Translations under genes and position numbers: made by a program | The notes under the pieces: generated by a model | What the model saw: the letters and a program-made list of their open reading frames with translations, nothing else | What the model was told of the DNA's origin: nothing | The model's database searches: none | DNA from: Diadema setosum | Lineage: Eukaryota > Echinodermata > Echinoidea > Diadematoida > Diadematidae | Direction: 5' to 3' | Assembly: GCA_033980235.1 (NCBI GenBank) | Contig: CM067062.1 | Location: 12,419,991 to 12,483,990 of the forward strand | DNA: 64,000 bases | Part shown: piece after piece, positions 49,935 to 62,271 of the stretch | How the letters are laid out: each line of letters starts with the position of its first letter | Position numbering within the stretch: the first letter of the stretch is position 1

Positions 49935-51109
49935 GTCTAATACATGGAGAGGTGATTAATTGCACAAAATAACGTCGTTCTATCATTTTTGCTTTAAATA
50001 ATGAAAGGAGATGTATACCTTGAATTGAAGGGTAATAAATTACATACTGTATGACTGTTAAGGGTATGCTTCCAAGATTAGCATGTTTTGTCGATCCAGT
50101 AATATCACTAGGGGATTACTAGTCGTTCTAAATGTTCCGTGTAGACAGAAGTGTGATTGAATTCTGATTGAATCTGTTTGCTGTTATTACATTCTCTTAT
50201 TATCACCGGGAACGATTTGTACATAATAACTTGCAAATTAGAGACTATATGATCCTGGAAAAATTATCTGATTACGTTTCAATAAATATAATCAATCGTT
50301 TATCTTTTTTTTTTCTTGCTGGTAGTATGCGTACTGGTATTCGCCAAAGGAATGTATCGATTGGTAAATGTGATGTTTATTTTGAGAACGTGCAACATAG
50401 TCGAAATTTTTTAATAAGTCTATAGAATAATAGTCACCTTGATGTAAGTAAAAAAAAATAAATATTAAAAAAATGAAGAACATACCAACACCACTTCAGA
50501 TCAGCATACAACTTACATAAGATTCTAAATGATGGACTAATTATTAGTGGTCAGCCAATAGTTTTGAGTGATTTTGGCCAAATGCTCTATCCCACTGAAT
50601 GGACATTAAGGCCTTTGACAATATGTTGCCGATTAACATGTTCAATACTTTCCCCTGTCATGAATACGTCAGCTGGTGCCTCTCTTGGCATTATACAAAA
50701 ACACAATATGGAAAGGATATCGTTTCGGAGTGCCCTTGTGAACTTTTGTATTCACTTGGCATGATCGTCATGATGGGCCCACAAGGCATTATAATACATG
50801 ACATGCAAAGCAAAGAAAAACGTGATGAGACAGATAGCTATCTTGTGAATGAAAAAAACAAACAAACACCAGACTTCCTGAACTTTTTGAACAAGACAAT
50901 GGCTCATTTCTGCGTTGAATCTTGGGAGCGGTACATTGTGAAACTCCAGCACAATGTTACAATGTGTGTTAAAAAGGCCCCTCACAATAGAACAGAGCTT
51001 GGCGAGATGAGAACTTAATTGGCTTTGAAATTCGGACATGAATGAAAACAAAAAGTTTTGAATAAACGCTAACATTCTCTTCTGGTTCCTGGTTCAAAGT
51101 CTCAATTTG

Positions 51110-51145
51110 TATAAATATCGAACACAACCATGCCTCAAATCATTC
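51110..51145 (+). promoter_or_regulatory. G6 core promoter: TATA box and TCATTC initiator
   Basis: TATAAATA at 51110-51117 (in GTATAAATATCG) and TCATTC at 51140-51145, with the predicted start at the A of 51142, 32 nt from the TATA start. Confidence 0.8.
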
Positions 51146-51232
51146 CAGTTTCGGAGCTCAGCTTACAGTTGTATCCCTCATCAAAAACTCGTCTTCGAAT
51201 CAACGGCAGCAAACACTCCATCTAACAGCATA

Positions 51233-53342
51233 ATGGCATCATCGGTAAGTTCTTTGTACTAACATTTTATGGCAACAATCATCTACAGTGAAATTTGTGA
51301 AGGGAACATAACAGTAGAGTCAAGTAAAGTCAATGTAGGCCGGAAAATTCTTGTGTTGGAATTAGAAATTATATTATGAATCTCCTAAGCTGATGTAACT
51401 ATTAAATCGTTTAATTTCCCGAGAGAGATTTAGTTATCACGATTTAATATGACCATGATGACATGCCGAAATGAACAATGGTGCACTAGCGCTTGTAAAT
51501 CGTTGGCTGTGCATAACATGGTGAAATCATGAAGAGCAATTTTAATTGCTCTTTTAATAGTTTACCAGAGTGTTACGTAGGATGGTTAGGACGTCTTTTC
51601 ATTAATCTCTGACCACTTAAATCATTCTTCTCCGAAGAACACCAAGTGTGACAGTGGTTATTAAAATTACACACTTTCAGATGGGATTGCCCTTGTGCTT
51701 CCACAAGGCATACAAGGGGGGAGGGGGAGAGTGGGGGAGAGGAGTGACATCTAAACTCGTCACTGCTTTATGTTTGTTGAGGAAAGGGCACGTAGTGTTA
51801 TCTATGAGGATGATTTCAAGTATACTGCCTTCTTGTTATATCTGTGTGCATGCAGCCGTATATCGTTCTTTAAAATGCAAAACAGCAAGCCAGGAACAAC
51901 AACCGTGTTACAACGTAATTACCGTCTTTTCCTTTTTCTTGTTTGTTTTGTTTTGGTTTTTTTTTCACGCAGTTGAACGTGTGCTTGGCTCTCTGCCTCT
52001 GCTTGATGGCCGGATCCACAGTCGCTCAGATGCAAGCCCAGCGTAAGTTTGCACAAATCTGACTGAAATCATTTAACGAATATTAATTACAATGAAATCG
52101 CTGAGTCATTAGTTTGAAAATGCAACGGAGTGATACGAAAGGTTAAAGGTCGTTAAAATCGCATGGTTCGTTATAATATAGTACACACCGGCTTTCTCTT
52201 TTAGGAGTGACGAACTTATTTGGTTTGCGGAAGCTCCAGAAAAACGAACCTTATTCCATTTTCGGAATAACGAACTTTTGGAATAACGCTGCAAATGTTC
52301 GGATTACCGAACTTTATCTCATTTTCGGATAAGCACCTATAAACACCTACGTACAGGAGATTTGTGTGTTTTGGAATATCGAACCTTCGAAATAAAGAAC
52401 ATCACCTGTTGAATTTACATCCAAATACCCATCAAGCTACCGACAAATTGTTTTTGTCGTCCTACAGTGTTCTCCATAATTATATTGTTTATTGGGAGTG
52501 CACCGATGATTTTTTCTTCCATGCCTTTGGACATTGCTGTTTTTGTGTATCCTGCTTGTAAAAGAAAAGGAAATAACGTGATATACTTGCTGCTCTGGAA
52601 TCAGCATACTTGCCTCTAATGGTGTCTTACATCGTCGAAGTATATCTCGCATACCCATTGCGTTTGCTGGTTTTATTTTCTTCAGCATAGCTTCATACAT
52701 AAATCAAATTTCTGTTCAGTTATACAACAGAAAACGTCTATACAATGTACATGATTCGAAGAAAGTAAATTAATGTATACTTGAATTATATTGACAACAT
52801 CAATATTAGGTATATATTGTTACCAATTTTAACTAGGAAATTTTGCAGCAGGAGGACTGTTGCTATAAGCGGTTGCTTATGAACACCTGAGGGCTAAGGA
52901 AGTCATTATTTTTACAGTTCAAATCATAATCTTTGAATTTTTTTTTTTTGTCAATCTCATTTGTGTCTTCAGCATCGTCAATAACGCAGATGTTGGGAGG
53001 ATTATGCAGAGACTACGCGTCCCTGAAGCGCGAAGCGGGCGGCGCGTGCAAAGGGGACGTCATGGAGGATGTGCGCGAAGTCGTCGAGAACAGCGCCACC
53101 ATACCCGAGTACGTGGAGAACTGGCTCCCCGACAACCTGCAGTCGATGCAGTTCTGTTTTGTCAACGCCATCGGCAAGGTGCAAGACGTTAGGACTGGAT
53201 GTCAGCTGATGGAACTGGCTTGCAACACGAACCCCGCAGTGAATGTGTACAAGTGTTCAGGTATATATTTCATTTGCAGTTGTTTTGAAAACCCACGCAC
53301 ACACACACACACACACACACTCACACACACACATTTTATATA

Positions 53343-53387
<45 letters not shown>

Positions 53388-54014
53388 ACATATATACATG
53401 TACATATAACACATGTTTATTGTATATATATATATATATATATAATTTTTTTTTTATGTATACACGTTGTATTATCATGGTTGTCGGGTTAGTTTCATTT
53501 TTGCTTTTTCGTATCATCCAGTATGTCCAAGAATACAGGTAAAAATTATGAAAAATTTGAAAAATAAAAATCAATATATAGGAATTGCCTATTCTGTAGC
53601 AGCACTGCCCCTAATTAACATATCATAATCAGGAAAATAGCGACATTGCATACTATAATCATACCCGGAACAAGGAAGAAAACAATACCGTGCACATATT
53701 TTATAAGCAGAGCTTGATTTGAATTGGGCTTCATCTTACGTTTATCCTCCACGAACCAAACAATTATTTCACATAATCATTTCTAAAATCATGGCATAAA
53801 TGGAGTAATTAATCTCTGTTACTTCCTAATTTATCGAACCTTCGTCCCAAAGATTCATTTCCATAGAATATACGGACGTATAGGTAAGCAAGAATTCCTA
53901 GTATGAGTCCGCTTGTAGATTGCTGTATGAACTTACACGTTTTCCATATACAACTTTGTTTATGCAGAAATTCAGGTCCCAGCAACGATTCCACCGACGA
54001 CCAGGGTTGTCTAA
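51233..54014 (+). CDS. G6: secreted six-cysteine protein with short tail
   Basis: The coding exons are 51233-51244, 51973-52042, 52973-53260 and 53968-54014, giving 138 residues, the shortest product. The head is MASS plus LNVCLALCLCLMAGSTVA, cleaved before QMQAQ. Core cysteines are at 39, 53, 89, 104, 111 and 122, with C-QLM-ELA-C. DVMEDVREVVEN after Cys2 is typical of the family, but the NPRTPG loop is replaced by ATIPEYVENW, and CF replaces the usual CY at Cys3. The tail is only 15 residues (EIQVPATIPPTTRVV). Frame and phases close exactly. Intron 2 holds a degenerate repeat cluster and intron 3 holds CA and TA microsatellites. The function is unknown. Confidence 0.82.
52195..52415. repeat. 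Degenerate repeat cluster in G6 intron 2
   Basis: Variants of GGAATAACGAACTT recur at irregular spacing of about 30-70 nt (GGAGTGACGAACTT, GGAATAACGAACTT, GGATTACCGAACTT, GGAATATCGAACCTT). It is probably an eroded tandem repeat or a transposon internal region. Confidence 0.55.
53292..53445. repeat. CA and TA microsatellites in G6 intron 3
   Basis: A CA array (53292-53333) followed by TA arrays up to about 53445, starting about 30 nt after the exon 3 donor at 53261. Confidence 0.9.
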
Positions 54015-54581
54015 CGTCAAAGGTCAACATTATCAACGTCTGCTGGCGCTGTTCAACCTAACCTGATGTCACAGCTTTCCTTTGTGATGTCATTATTCAT
54101 CTCAAGACCACCACGCCCCCATATCAAGGAAGTTTCTTACAATCGTGTGACGCTGACGGAGTTTAAATCCAGATCGTTAAGTTTGCTATCCGGCACAAAA
54201 TTTGATGACATGGGATATCACCATGTAAACAAACTTTACCTTCATAAAGGGCATTTGATCTAATTGTGACAAAACTTCTTAATTAAAAATGAATAAATCA
54301 GAAATTTATGGAAAACCTGTGATATCTTGGAGGGGAGGGGGCGGTGTAAATGTCTGTTATACGTTGGTGAATCTATGTTGTTTCGTCTTTGTTTTTGAAG
54401 GTTTAGTCTTTCGCCGTAGTTTCCTTCTGGCCAATAGCAAATAACATGAATGATGTGATGTAATTTGTATATGTTGATACGTATTGTTTTGTAGCCTATT
54501 TATTCTCTATTTTGTCTTGTTGGCCACTCAACAGTCCGACCCATCTCTTTCCATGTCGTTGTTGTCTGAAAACCGCAATAG

Positions 54582-54587
54582 AATAAA
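54582..54587 (+). terminator. Candidate G6 polyadenylation signal
   Basis: AATAAA in AGAATAAAAAG about 570 nt after the stop. An earlier AATAAA at 54292-54297 is an alternative. Confidence 0.4.
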
Positions 54588-55728
54588 AAGCAGCGCTCTG
54601 TTTGAATTTCTCAACCTATGAAATTGTATGCTCCTGGTTGTTATTCAAATCGTTTGTGACGCCATCACGAATAGTGTGCTCTGTGTCAAGATTTGAAAGT
54701 GCAGTGTGGATGACAATATAAACAGGACACATTAAGTAATGCAAAGATAAGTATGCATATGCTGTATGTGTGTGCTTCTATGTGTGTGTTTGTGTGTGCA
54801 TACGTGCGTGCATGTGTAGTTGCTTGCGTATTTTAAGTAGACGGTACTGAGTAAAAATGTCAGTGTGTAAAACGACGAACAGATATAAGATGTGAACGCC
54901 ATGCGAGTGACAAGGAAACTATTCGACCAACAAAACTTGTGCAGCCTTCTCTAGATCGGAAGTCTACAACAATCTACGATGTCAAAGCATTTGAACACTA
55001 TAAGAACAGTATTAAAATATTATGAAGAGAATTTCACAAAATTTATCTCCAGGACAGTAAAAGAGCATAATAATTATGACATATCTTCTCCAGTACATGT
55101 AGACAACTATATCTGACTCACATATATCTCAAGATACAAGTCGAGGGAAAATATACTTTAAACATGTTTAAAAACACACAAAGCAACAACAAAAAGTAAT
55201 GGCATTCCTTTTGCATTGTAGATCTACTCTTGTGACATCACACATAGCACATTAAAAAAAAAAGTTGTGCCTCAGAGAACTGGCCTAGTATAGATGATAC
55301 TGCGGATATCAGATAGAAAGGAAGAATTACGAGTCCGAGACGGTAAATTTCGGTCTCTTCTGACTATCACTGATAACATCTCTGAAAGTCACTAATCTGA
55401 CAGTATTATGTGATCGTCTCCTCATTTTTGTTCGCACTCGTGTATGGGAGTGTATCTTGCTTCAGTCTTCATACCGCACCCTGCTCCTCTTGCGCTCCGA
55501 TGACGGTAACTTACACCTCTGTCAGCCCTTCTCTAGCTATGCCAATTTCCAGGGGGTATCAAATTAATCCCTCTTCATAATCATTCATATAGAATGTTGC
55601 ATGGAGAAATGAGAAATAAATTAACCCGGTCATTTTTTCCTGTATTTAATAGCGACGGTTCTTTTCTTTCGTTTTCTAGAGAAGAAACTGTTAGGCAGAG
55701 TAATTGTTTGACTGCTTCATTCCTCAAA

Positions 55729-55730
<2 letters not shown>

Positions 55731-55759
<29 letters not shown>

Positions 55760-55794
55760 AAGAAGAAGAAAAGAAGAAGAAGAAGAAGAAGAAG
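55731..55794. repeat. GAA microsatellite
   Basis: About 21 GAA units with one interruption near 55770. Confidence 0.9.
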
Positions 55795-56947
55795 ATGTGT
55801 GCTGGTTTAAGCACCATCAGTTACAGAAGTAACAGTTATATTCAACGAGTCATTCATTATTACGCAGTTAACAACAATGGAATGCAAGAATAATAAGATA
55901 TCGGTGATATTTTGCATCCGTTTTGTCCCGATAACGAACGTTTGCTTTCTTTAAAACATATCATTACACTAAAATGTTCTTTTTAAAAAAGTTTGTTAAG
56001 TATACAGGAACATATCAGCACATAACTGAGTGATTTTAATCAGTTTATCCTTAATCAGAGTCTCATTTGAAAAAAGAATATCGTGTCACACATCTGGCTG
56101 ATTGCCAACAGATAGATGCTTATTAATAACTATCATTATCTCAGAGAGATAATTTTACATGAACGTGAACGTGAGAAGATGAAACAAATTATATCATGAT
56201 TATCCCTCATGTTGTTTAATTTCCCCTTTATTAGTCAGTCAGCATTAATACTTTATCCAGCCAAAGCTTCCGAATTATGGAAAAAATCTTTGAGTAATGA
56301 AGATTATGAAATGTTGAAAGCATCCTATTGTATACGCAGGGTGTCCTCAACAGGCGTGACAGGGTAAGCTCTGCTGTTCTAAAAGAACAGTTGATATCTT
56401 TGTCAAATCACTGCAACAGTGCACATCATTTGTACAAGTGGGTCAAAGGGGACTTTCTATATAGTTGAAAAACCCCTTCCAGGGACAGGAGACAAGTTTT
56501 GAGTACAGAATATCTCGTTATTCAAAAGGGGCACAATATTTCCTCCTGTTGAAACTAGGTTGAATTACAGAAGAACGATTTCTTAACTTTGACGTCAGTA
56601 AAGACTCAAGGGATAATCTTATACTGAAGCGGGGCGCATTCAGCAAAAAATTGGCGAATTCATTTTATTAACAACACTATGCCAAGTGTTTACTGCTCCA
56701 TTTCTCACCCGATTCCCGTCGCTAGGCTAAATCTAAAACCCTCAGTGCATGGATAGACATTTTCAGAACCCAGCATCAGCTAGCGTATGTGGGACATAGT
56801 CTTGTCTTGCAAACCTCTTTGCTCGGTCCCCGGGCATGGAAATAAACATGGGAAGATTGTCCACACATCCTCACCCTACTCGTCCAGGGTCTACCGGACT
56901 TTGGATGATAAATATCATTCCTTGACTGCACAACTTTCAAGGCTTTG

Positions 56948-57318
56948 AAATTCCACAAAAAAAAAAAAAAAATCACTTTTCTAGCACCATGAAAGAGTAC
57001 TTGATTAACCGCTTTCAAAAAGCAATGGGAATAATATTGCTACCCTTAACATATGTCAGTATCAAGTTGATGTAATGTGTGATTTTCATGAAAAATGATT
57101 TTTGTCTAATTTCCTTTATATTTTCTTTATATTGTTGTCCACACATACGTCATAATCTCTAGTAGTCTCCTCATCCAGCGGTTCCAACACCAAAACTTTA
57201 AAAATTCATAACTTTTATATCAATTGTCCGATTTTTCTCAAACTTTAACTGATATGTTCTATTAATGAAGCTGCTTTCACTCAATCCACATTTCTCTTTG
57301 GGTTTGGGTTTCCTTTAA
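56948..57318. mobile_element. Foldback MITE, family FB1, copy 3 (truncated, inverted)
   Basis: It matches the reverse complement of the centre and one arm of the FB1 family (CATCCAGCGGTTCCAACACC) and ends TTTCCTTTAA. The second arm is missing, so truncation occurred near 56948. It is more diverged than copies 1 and 2. Confidence 0.65.
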
Positions 57319-57874
57319 TTCTCCGGCCATCTACAGACATGACGTTTAGGAAAATAACAAACGAACAAACAAACAAAATCAACAACCTTCAATCAATTCA
57401 CATGCCCATGTGTGCATAAGAAGTAATCAAACGCAAATGAAAACAAAGCCCCACCCCTCCAATTCCTTTTCCCTTTTAGCGTTCTCATTCTTTTATTGTC
57501 CATTGGCAGCACTGTTGCTTGATCACAAAATGTCCAAGAATTAATGTTGCAGAATTATGAAGAACAAGTCATAGTCCTTTTCACATCACCTCCGCCCATC
57601 CCACACCCTTCTCTGTTTTTCTATAATGACACATCATAGTGGGAGGGACATATTTTTCATATAACAAAATACTGCATGCATTCGAAAGTCATTCAATAAA
57701 TAAACAAAGAAATGAACAAACAAATTCAGCCTATGGTGCGCAGTGCGCCACCAGTGACAAACTAGCTCACAGAGCGACAGTCATTGGTTCGTCCAGACAT
57801 TTGATCCCTAGCGTGGGAAGGGTGTCACGAAATTGAAACTTTTGAAGAGCGTCACATGCCGAATTCATCAAACG

Positions 57875-57909
57875 TATAAATATCATGCTCTGCTGGCGAC
57901 GGATCATTC
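57875..57909 (+). promoter_or_regulatory. G7 core promoter: TATA box and TCATTC initiator
   Basis: TATAAATA at 57875-57882 (in GTATAAATATCA) and TCATTC at 57904-57909, with the predicted start at the A of 57906, 31 nt from the TATA start. Confidence 0.78.
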
Positions 57910-57974
57910 GTCAAGTTCACCACCAAAAGGAACACAGCCAAGGATACCGGGATTTTAAATCAAGAAAAGACAAC

Positions 57975-60900
57975 ATGCCGGATATGGTAAGTCATTCCTT
58001 GCTATTGTTGTAGTTGTTGCTGTTGTTGTTCACTTCAAGCTTTTTGTATCTGCTACACATTAAAGATATTGATCATCCTTGCCGTAGGTGGCAGACGTTC
58101 TTATGGTTGGAGAGTTCTGCAATCTGCCATAATATTGGATAAACATCTGAACTTTCAAACAGAAAGTCCCGAATTCGAATCCCGCCTGGTGTATTTATCC
58201 CATCACAAGTGCTTTATCCATGCATTATGTCCTTCGTCATCCAAGGAGTGCAAACATTGAAGGGGTAACCTTGGGTATATGGGAGGATTCGAGTTTTTAT
58301 TCTATTTCCATCAAAGTTTTCGTCATTCGTCTATCCTTCTCAGTATCAACAGCCTGATAGCTTTGAGACAAATTGGTTGCTTTTACACACTTCCTCGTGG
58401 ATAAGGAAACGCGTGGAGGTATATAGGCTTAAAGTTGAAATAGTTTCTTCTACGTAGTTCGATTTGAAACATTATTGGAAGGCTTGGAATGATATTCAAC
58501 CGTATAAGATGTGTGTGGGATCTCTGTGCCATATCTTTCAGTGTAACATATAAGATCATCTCAGGAAACCTAAAATGATCTTATCACATGAGAATGGTGT
58601 TTATGTAAAAGACTGACGTACATCTCGTTTTCAAGTTTCAAGTTTTTAGTCTCTCATTAACTTACCGTTACTATTTACGATAGCAGTTTAATTAACAACT
58701 AGGATAGGATACATTCATTAATCAGATGATTGATCTGGCACTGAAAGGCGTCTTCATTCATGTCCATCAGAAAAAGTAGACGTAGCCAAACGATGCAATG
58801 AATCTAATAAACATGATAATGATTAGCAAAAGATCGATGCAACAAACAATGATCTCAATTCATTTAGGTGTATTGTGAGAAACATGAGACATTAATGATG
58901 TAAAGTTATATAAACTCATGTTAAAAAAAGACAGCATAACACAAGCATGCAACCAGGGAAACTATCATTATCAACTCATTTAATTTGAATACGTGAGTGT
59001 CACCGATATCACTGTTTAAGAAACACTATGAAATTTTTATCATAATTCTTTGAACTCAGCAAATCAGCATCAGCATATTGGCTGTTGGGTAGTATCACAA
59101 TTTTTAAAACTCTTTACTACTTATGGTATTCATTTGTAGTAGTATGAGTGAATGTTCTTAAAAAAAAGAAATTGACTGAGGAACTTTTCCTTTCATTGTT
59201 TTTTTCGTTGACCCCACATGGGATACTATTTGTGAAATTTCATGAACATGAATGCAGTTAATCGAGTGTGTCTGTGCAAATGTTATACCCTGAAGAAAGC
59301 ATCCGTGATATTTGTGCACTCTTTGATATAAGATTTAAAAATTAATGATCTTTTTTGCTGCTACAGATGAGGCCGATTTTCTTACTGTGTCTATGCGCAT
59401 TTGTTGGATCTGCACTCGGTCAGAGGCAACCGCAAGGTGAGGACTTCCAGCAAAAGTAGTTATAAAGTACTGAAGGGAAAAATAAATTCGCAACTGGTGA
59501 AATGTAAAATTAAACAATACCTGAATAACCTACTATGACAGAATCCGGATAATTCTTAGTTCAGTGATTATAAAGATGACAGTTCATAAGTGGTACTCCT
59601 CATTCCACTCAGTTTCTTCACACTATACAGCTATATGATTATTATTGAGTATTATCATATTCATATGATAATTTCTCTTCTCTGAATTCAATGATTCAAT
59701 GACATTGTTTTAATGTCAAATGAAGCAATCAGAACTTAACAGAAATGAGACAGATATTGAATTTTTACTCTAAAAACTTCACGTTGTTCGAATATCAGTG
59801 AACAATCTTTACATATTTGGCTGACTCGGGTGACGATTGCATCGATTCACAATGTTTTCACTAATTTTGATATACAAGATATCACAAAATCATTTTGTCA
59901 ATAATCTGGCAACCATAAAAAACAATCATTAAAACTAAGTAATTACTAATCAAACATCAAATGGGTGAAAGAAATTTAATTATCATTCTCTTTTAACTTA
60001 CTGAACACAAATAATTGGTTGTGAAGGCAATAAGGAACGTATGAAAGAAAGATATCAGAAACTTAAAGCTGTTTCATCAGAGAAAGTGAACGATTTTACC
60101 TTGTCGTGAAAATTATGGTGAAACTTACAATTGTTCATTACTTCATATCACAAGATTTGCATACGAACTGGGGGGGGGGATATTATATCATCACCTCTTC
60201 TCCTTAGTAATTTGAATACGCCAGTGTCATCAATATCAATATCTTATGGATCACTGTAAAATTATGGAATGTCAAACTCATTCTTTTAATTTTTCTCTTG
60301 AATTCAATTTGACGAGCCGACCAATCAAATCCAATATATATCGTGAGTGCTTCGTTTGTGGAAATGAATTGTAGAGTGTTTTTCTTCTCTCCATATTTTC
60401 CGTCTGCATGCAAGTGGCTTTCTTCTAGAACAAGCCTTGTTTGTGTCTATATCACATAATGTTTTCTCTATTATCTATCACTGTAGTGTCTCGCATTACG
60501 TCCATCGTGAGGAGCGTCTGCGGACTCTACCAGCTTCATTCGTACCGGTACGGGCACGGTCGATGCAACCGCAAGGTCATCGATGAGGTGCACGACCACG
60601 CCGACAAGGTGTTCATCCCGGCTCGCGGTTTCGGCTATATCCACGGCGACTTCGTCGAACGAACCCTGAAGCTGCCGAGGTACCAGCGGATCTGCTACAC
60701 CAATGGCCAGGCCATTTATCCTGTGAGGGGCCCCTGTGACATGATGGAACTCGTCTGCAATGGCAACGTCAACGTGGACTTTTGCAGAAGTGAGTGTTTA
60801 TTTTAGTATGACTCCATTACCACAACAGGGACACAGAAACAGAAGCACATAAACATATTTGCAGCATGAAGATTTTTTGATTGGGAACTTTTGATAATCA

Positions 60901-61316
60901 TCATTTCAAAATTCTCAAATTCATGTCAAGTCATAAGTATGAGCTATGATGCAAATACTGATTCGAAGTAAATCTTTGCTCTGACAGACAAGTCATAGAT
61001 AACGTATATAAATAAGAACATTCATGGTTATGTAGATAGAGGAAACATTACAAGGCATAGGAAGGGACCTTAATGGCCCAGGCAGATTATACCCACGCAC
61101 TTCCAATTGTGGAGATGGCTTTAATTTCTTTTCCCACCATATCCAGGGGTGCATATTCCTGCGCCACCACCTCCTCCCCGAAGACCGATGACTACAGCCC
61201 CACCAGTGCCTCGTGCTCCCGTCAACCCTCCAGTCCCCGGAGTTCCAGCCGTGCCGGATGTGCCACCAGCACCTGGCGTTCCACCAGTACCAGGAGCACC
61301 AGGCGGCGGATTTTAA
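57975..61316 (+). CDS. G7: secreted six-cysteine protein with proline-rich tail
   Basis: The coding exons are 57975-57986, 59367-59436, 60487-60789 and 61147-61316, giving 184 residues. The head is MPDM plus MRPIFLLCLCAFVGSALG, cleaved before QRQPQ. Exon 2 starts with ATG directly after its acceptor, so an internal start is possible as in G3. Core cysteines are at 39, 54, 97, 111, 118 and 127, with C-DMM-ELV-C. The loop after KVIDEVHDHADK differs from G3-G5 and is more basic. The tail (129-184) is proline-rich with irregular VPG/APG repeats (PPVPGVPAVPDVPPAPGVPP) and ends GGGF, suggesting an extended, non-globular segment. Intron 1 is the longest of the family (1.4 kb). The function is unknown. 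Confidence 0.82.
58070..58200 (+). repeat. tRNA-derived SINE fragment in G7 intron 1
   Basis: A B-box-like GAATTCGAATCCC near 58170-58182 follows a weak A-box-like TTATGGTTGGAGAG and AGAAAGTCCC. The head is degenerate and no complete element is seen. Confidence 0.4.
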
Positions 61317-61960
61317 ATCGGTCAAAGACTCCGCTTCGGTCTCTCTGCGCTGATTGCCATGGAAACCACTAGAGATTATCTCTGTGATCATCACCTGGCA
61401 AAGACGTCACTTGGAATCACGCCTTATGTTGCTGCTGACAAATGAGAAAACCAACAAATCGTGCTCAGAATTTCTGCCCTCGGACCAATCCATGACTGAT
61501 TTTGTTAATCACTATAAAGATATGACTTAAGTTCGTGTATTTGTAAAACCAAGCGAGTGACAAATCCATGGATATATTCTGTTGGGAGAAAAAAAAATGA
61601 TCCCAAGATATTATGGTTGCGCTCTTCATACAACAAGATGGTAGCTTTGTGAAACTGAATCTGTACCTAGTTATGTCACATCATGTAGGAGCAGTGATTT
61701 ATAGAATCTATAGGCACAATGTACGTCAGTTTTTTTCTTTACATTTTTTTTCTTTTGATGAACAAATGCCGAATTCGCATAAGGAATACTTCTGAAAGAA
61801 TGCGAATGCATATAAAATGTATATACTTACAGTATGTGTTTATGTTGATGTTTTATGTTGTTTATACATTAAACACTGTTTTGAGTTGAAAAAGTCGAAA
61901 GTTACTACCGATTACACTATTCTCTTTTGTATGCGTACCTACAAACGAATCCTTTATGAA

Positions 61961-61962
<2 letters not shown>

Positions 61963-62053
<91 letters not shown>

Positions 62054-62068
62054 ATTATATATATATAT
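61963..62068. repeat. TA microsatellite
   Basis: TA array with short interruptions. Another shorter TA array follows at about 62239-62275. Confidence 0.9.
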
Positions 62069-62240
62069 TGAAACATAGATGAATAACAGCAAAATGTTTC
62101 TGCTCGGAGTTTATTAAAGGAAATGTTGGTTCAAAACAGTAGAAATGACTTGAAAAAGCCCTATGGGGGTAAATTCGTTAAAACAACGTCTTTCACGGAG
62201 TTTCCTTGATTACTACTATTGTGAACCAATATATCAAAGC

Positions 62241-62271
<31 letters not shown>

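Larger units (their letters stand above)
44389..51109. other. G5 3' UTR and G5-G6 intergenic DNA
   Basis: No coding exon is recognised. The stretch holds a composite microsatellite at 45261-45432, FB2 copy D at 45509-45919, a hAT-like MITE at 46563-46775, FB1 copy 2 at 49374-49934, and a 139-codon open frame at 50599-51018 that I do not support as a gene. Confidence 0.55.
54015..57874. other. G6 3' UTR and G6-G7 intergenic DNA
   Basis: No coding exon is seen. The stretch contains AATAAA signals, a GAA microsatellite at 55731-55794, and a truncated FB1 element at 56948-57318. Confidence 0.55.

Noticed and set aside
50599..51018. 139-codon plus-strand open frame just upstream of the G6 promoter
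   Set aside because: It has unbiased, AT-rich codon use, no signal peptide, no paralog elsewhere in the array and no promoter motif before it.
6585..61316. Assignment of the core to the saposin-like fold (six cysteines, helical, acidic)
   Set aside because: Saposins need two CxxC-type pairs at the ends and a different central spacing. Here only Cys4-x6-Cys5 is close and the order does not fit.
61073..61372. Ser/Thr/Arg-rich open frame across G7 exon 4 (99 codons)
   Set aside because: It is out of phase with the exon 3 donor. The phase 1 frame gives a proline-rich tail with a clean stop at 61314-61316.
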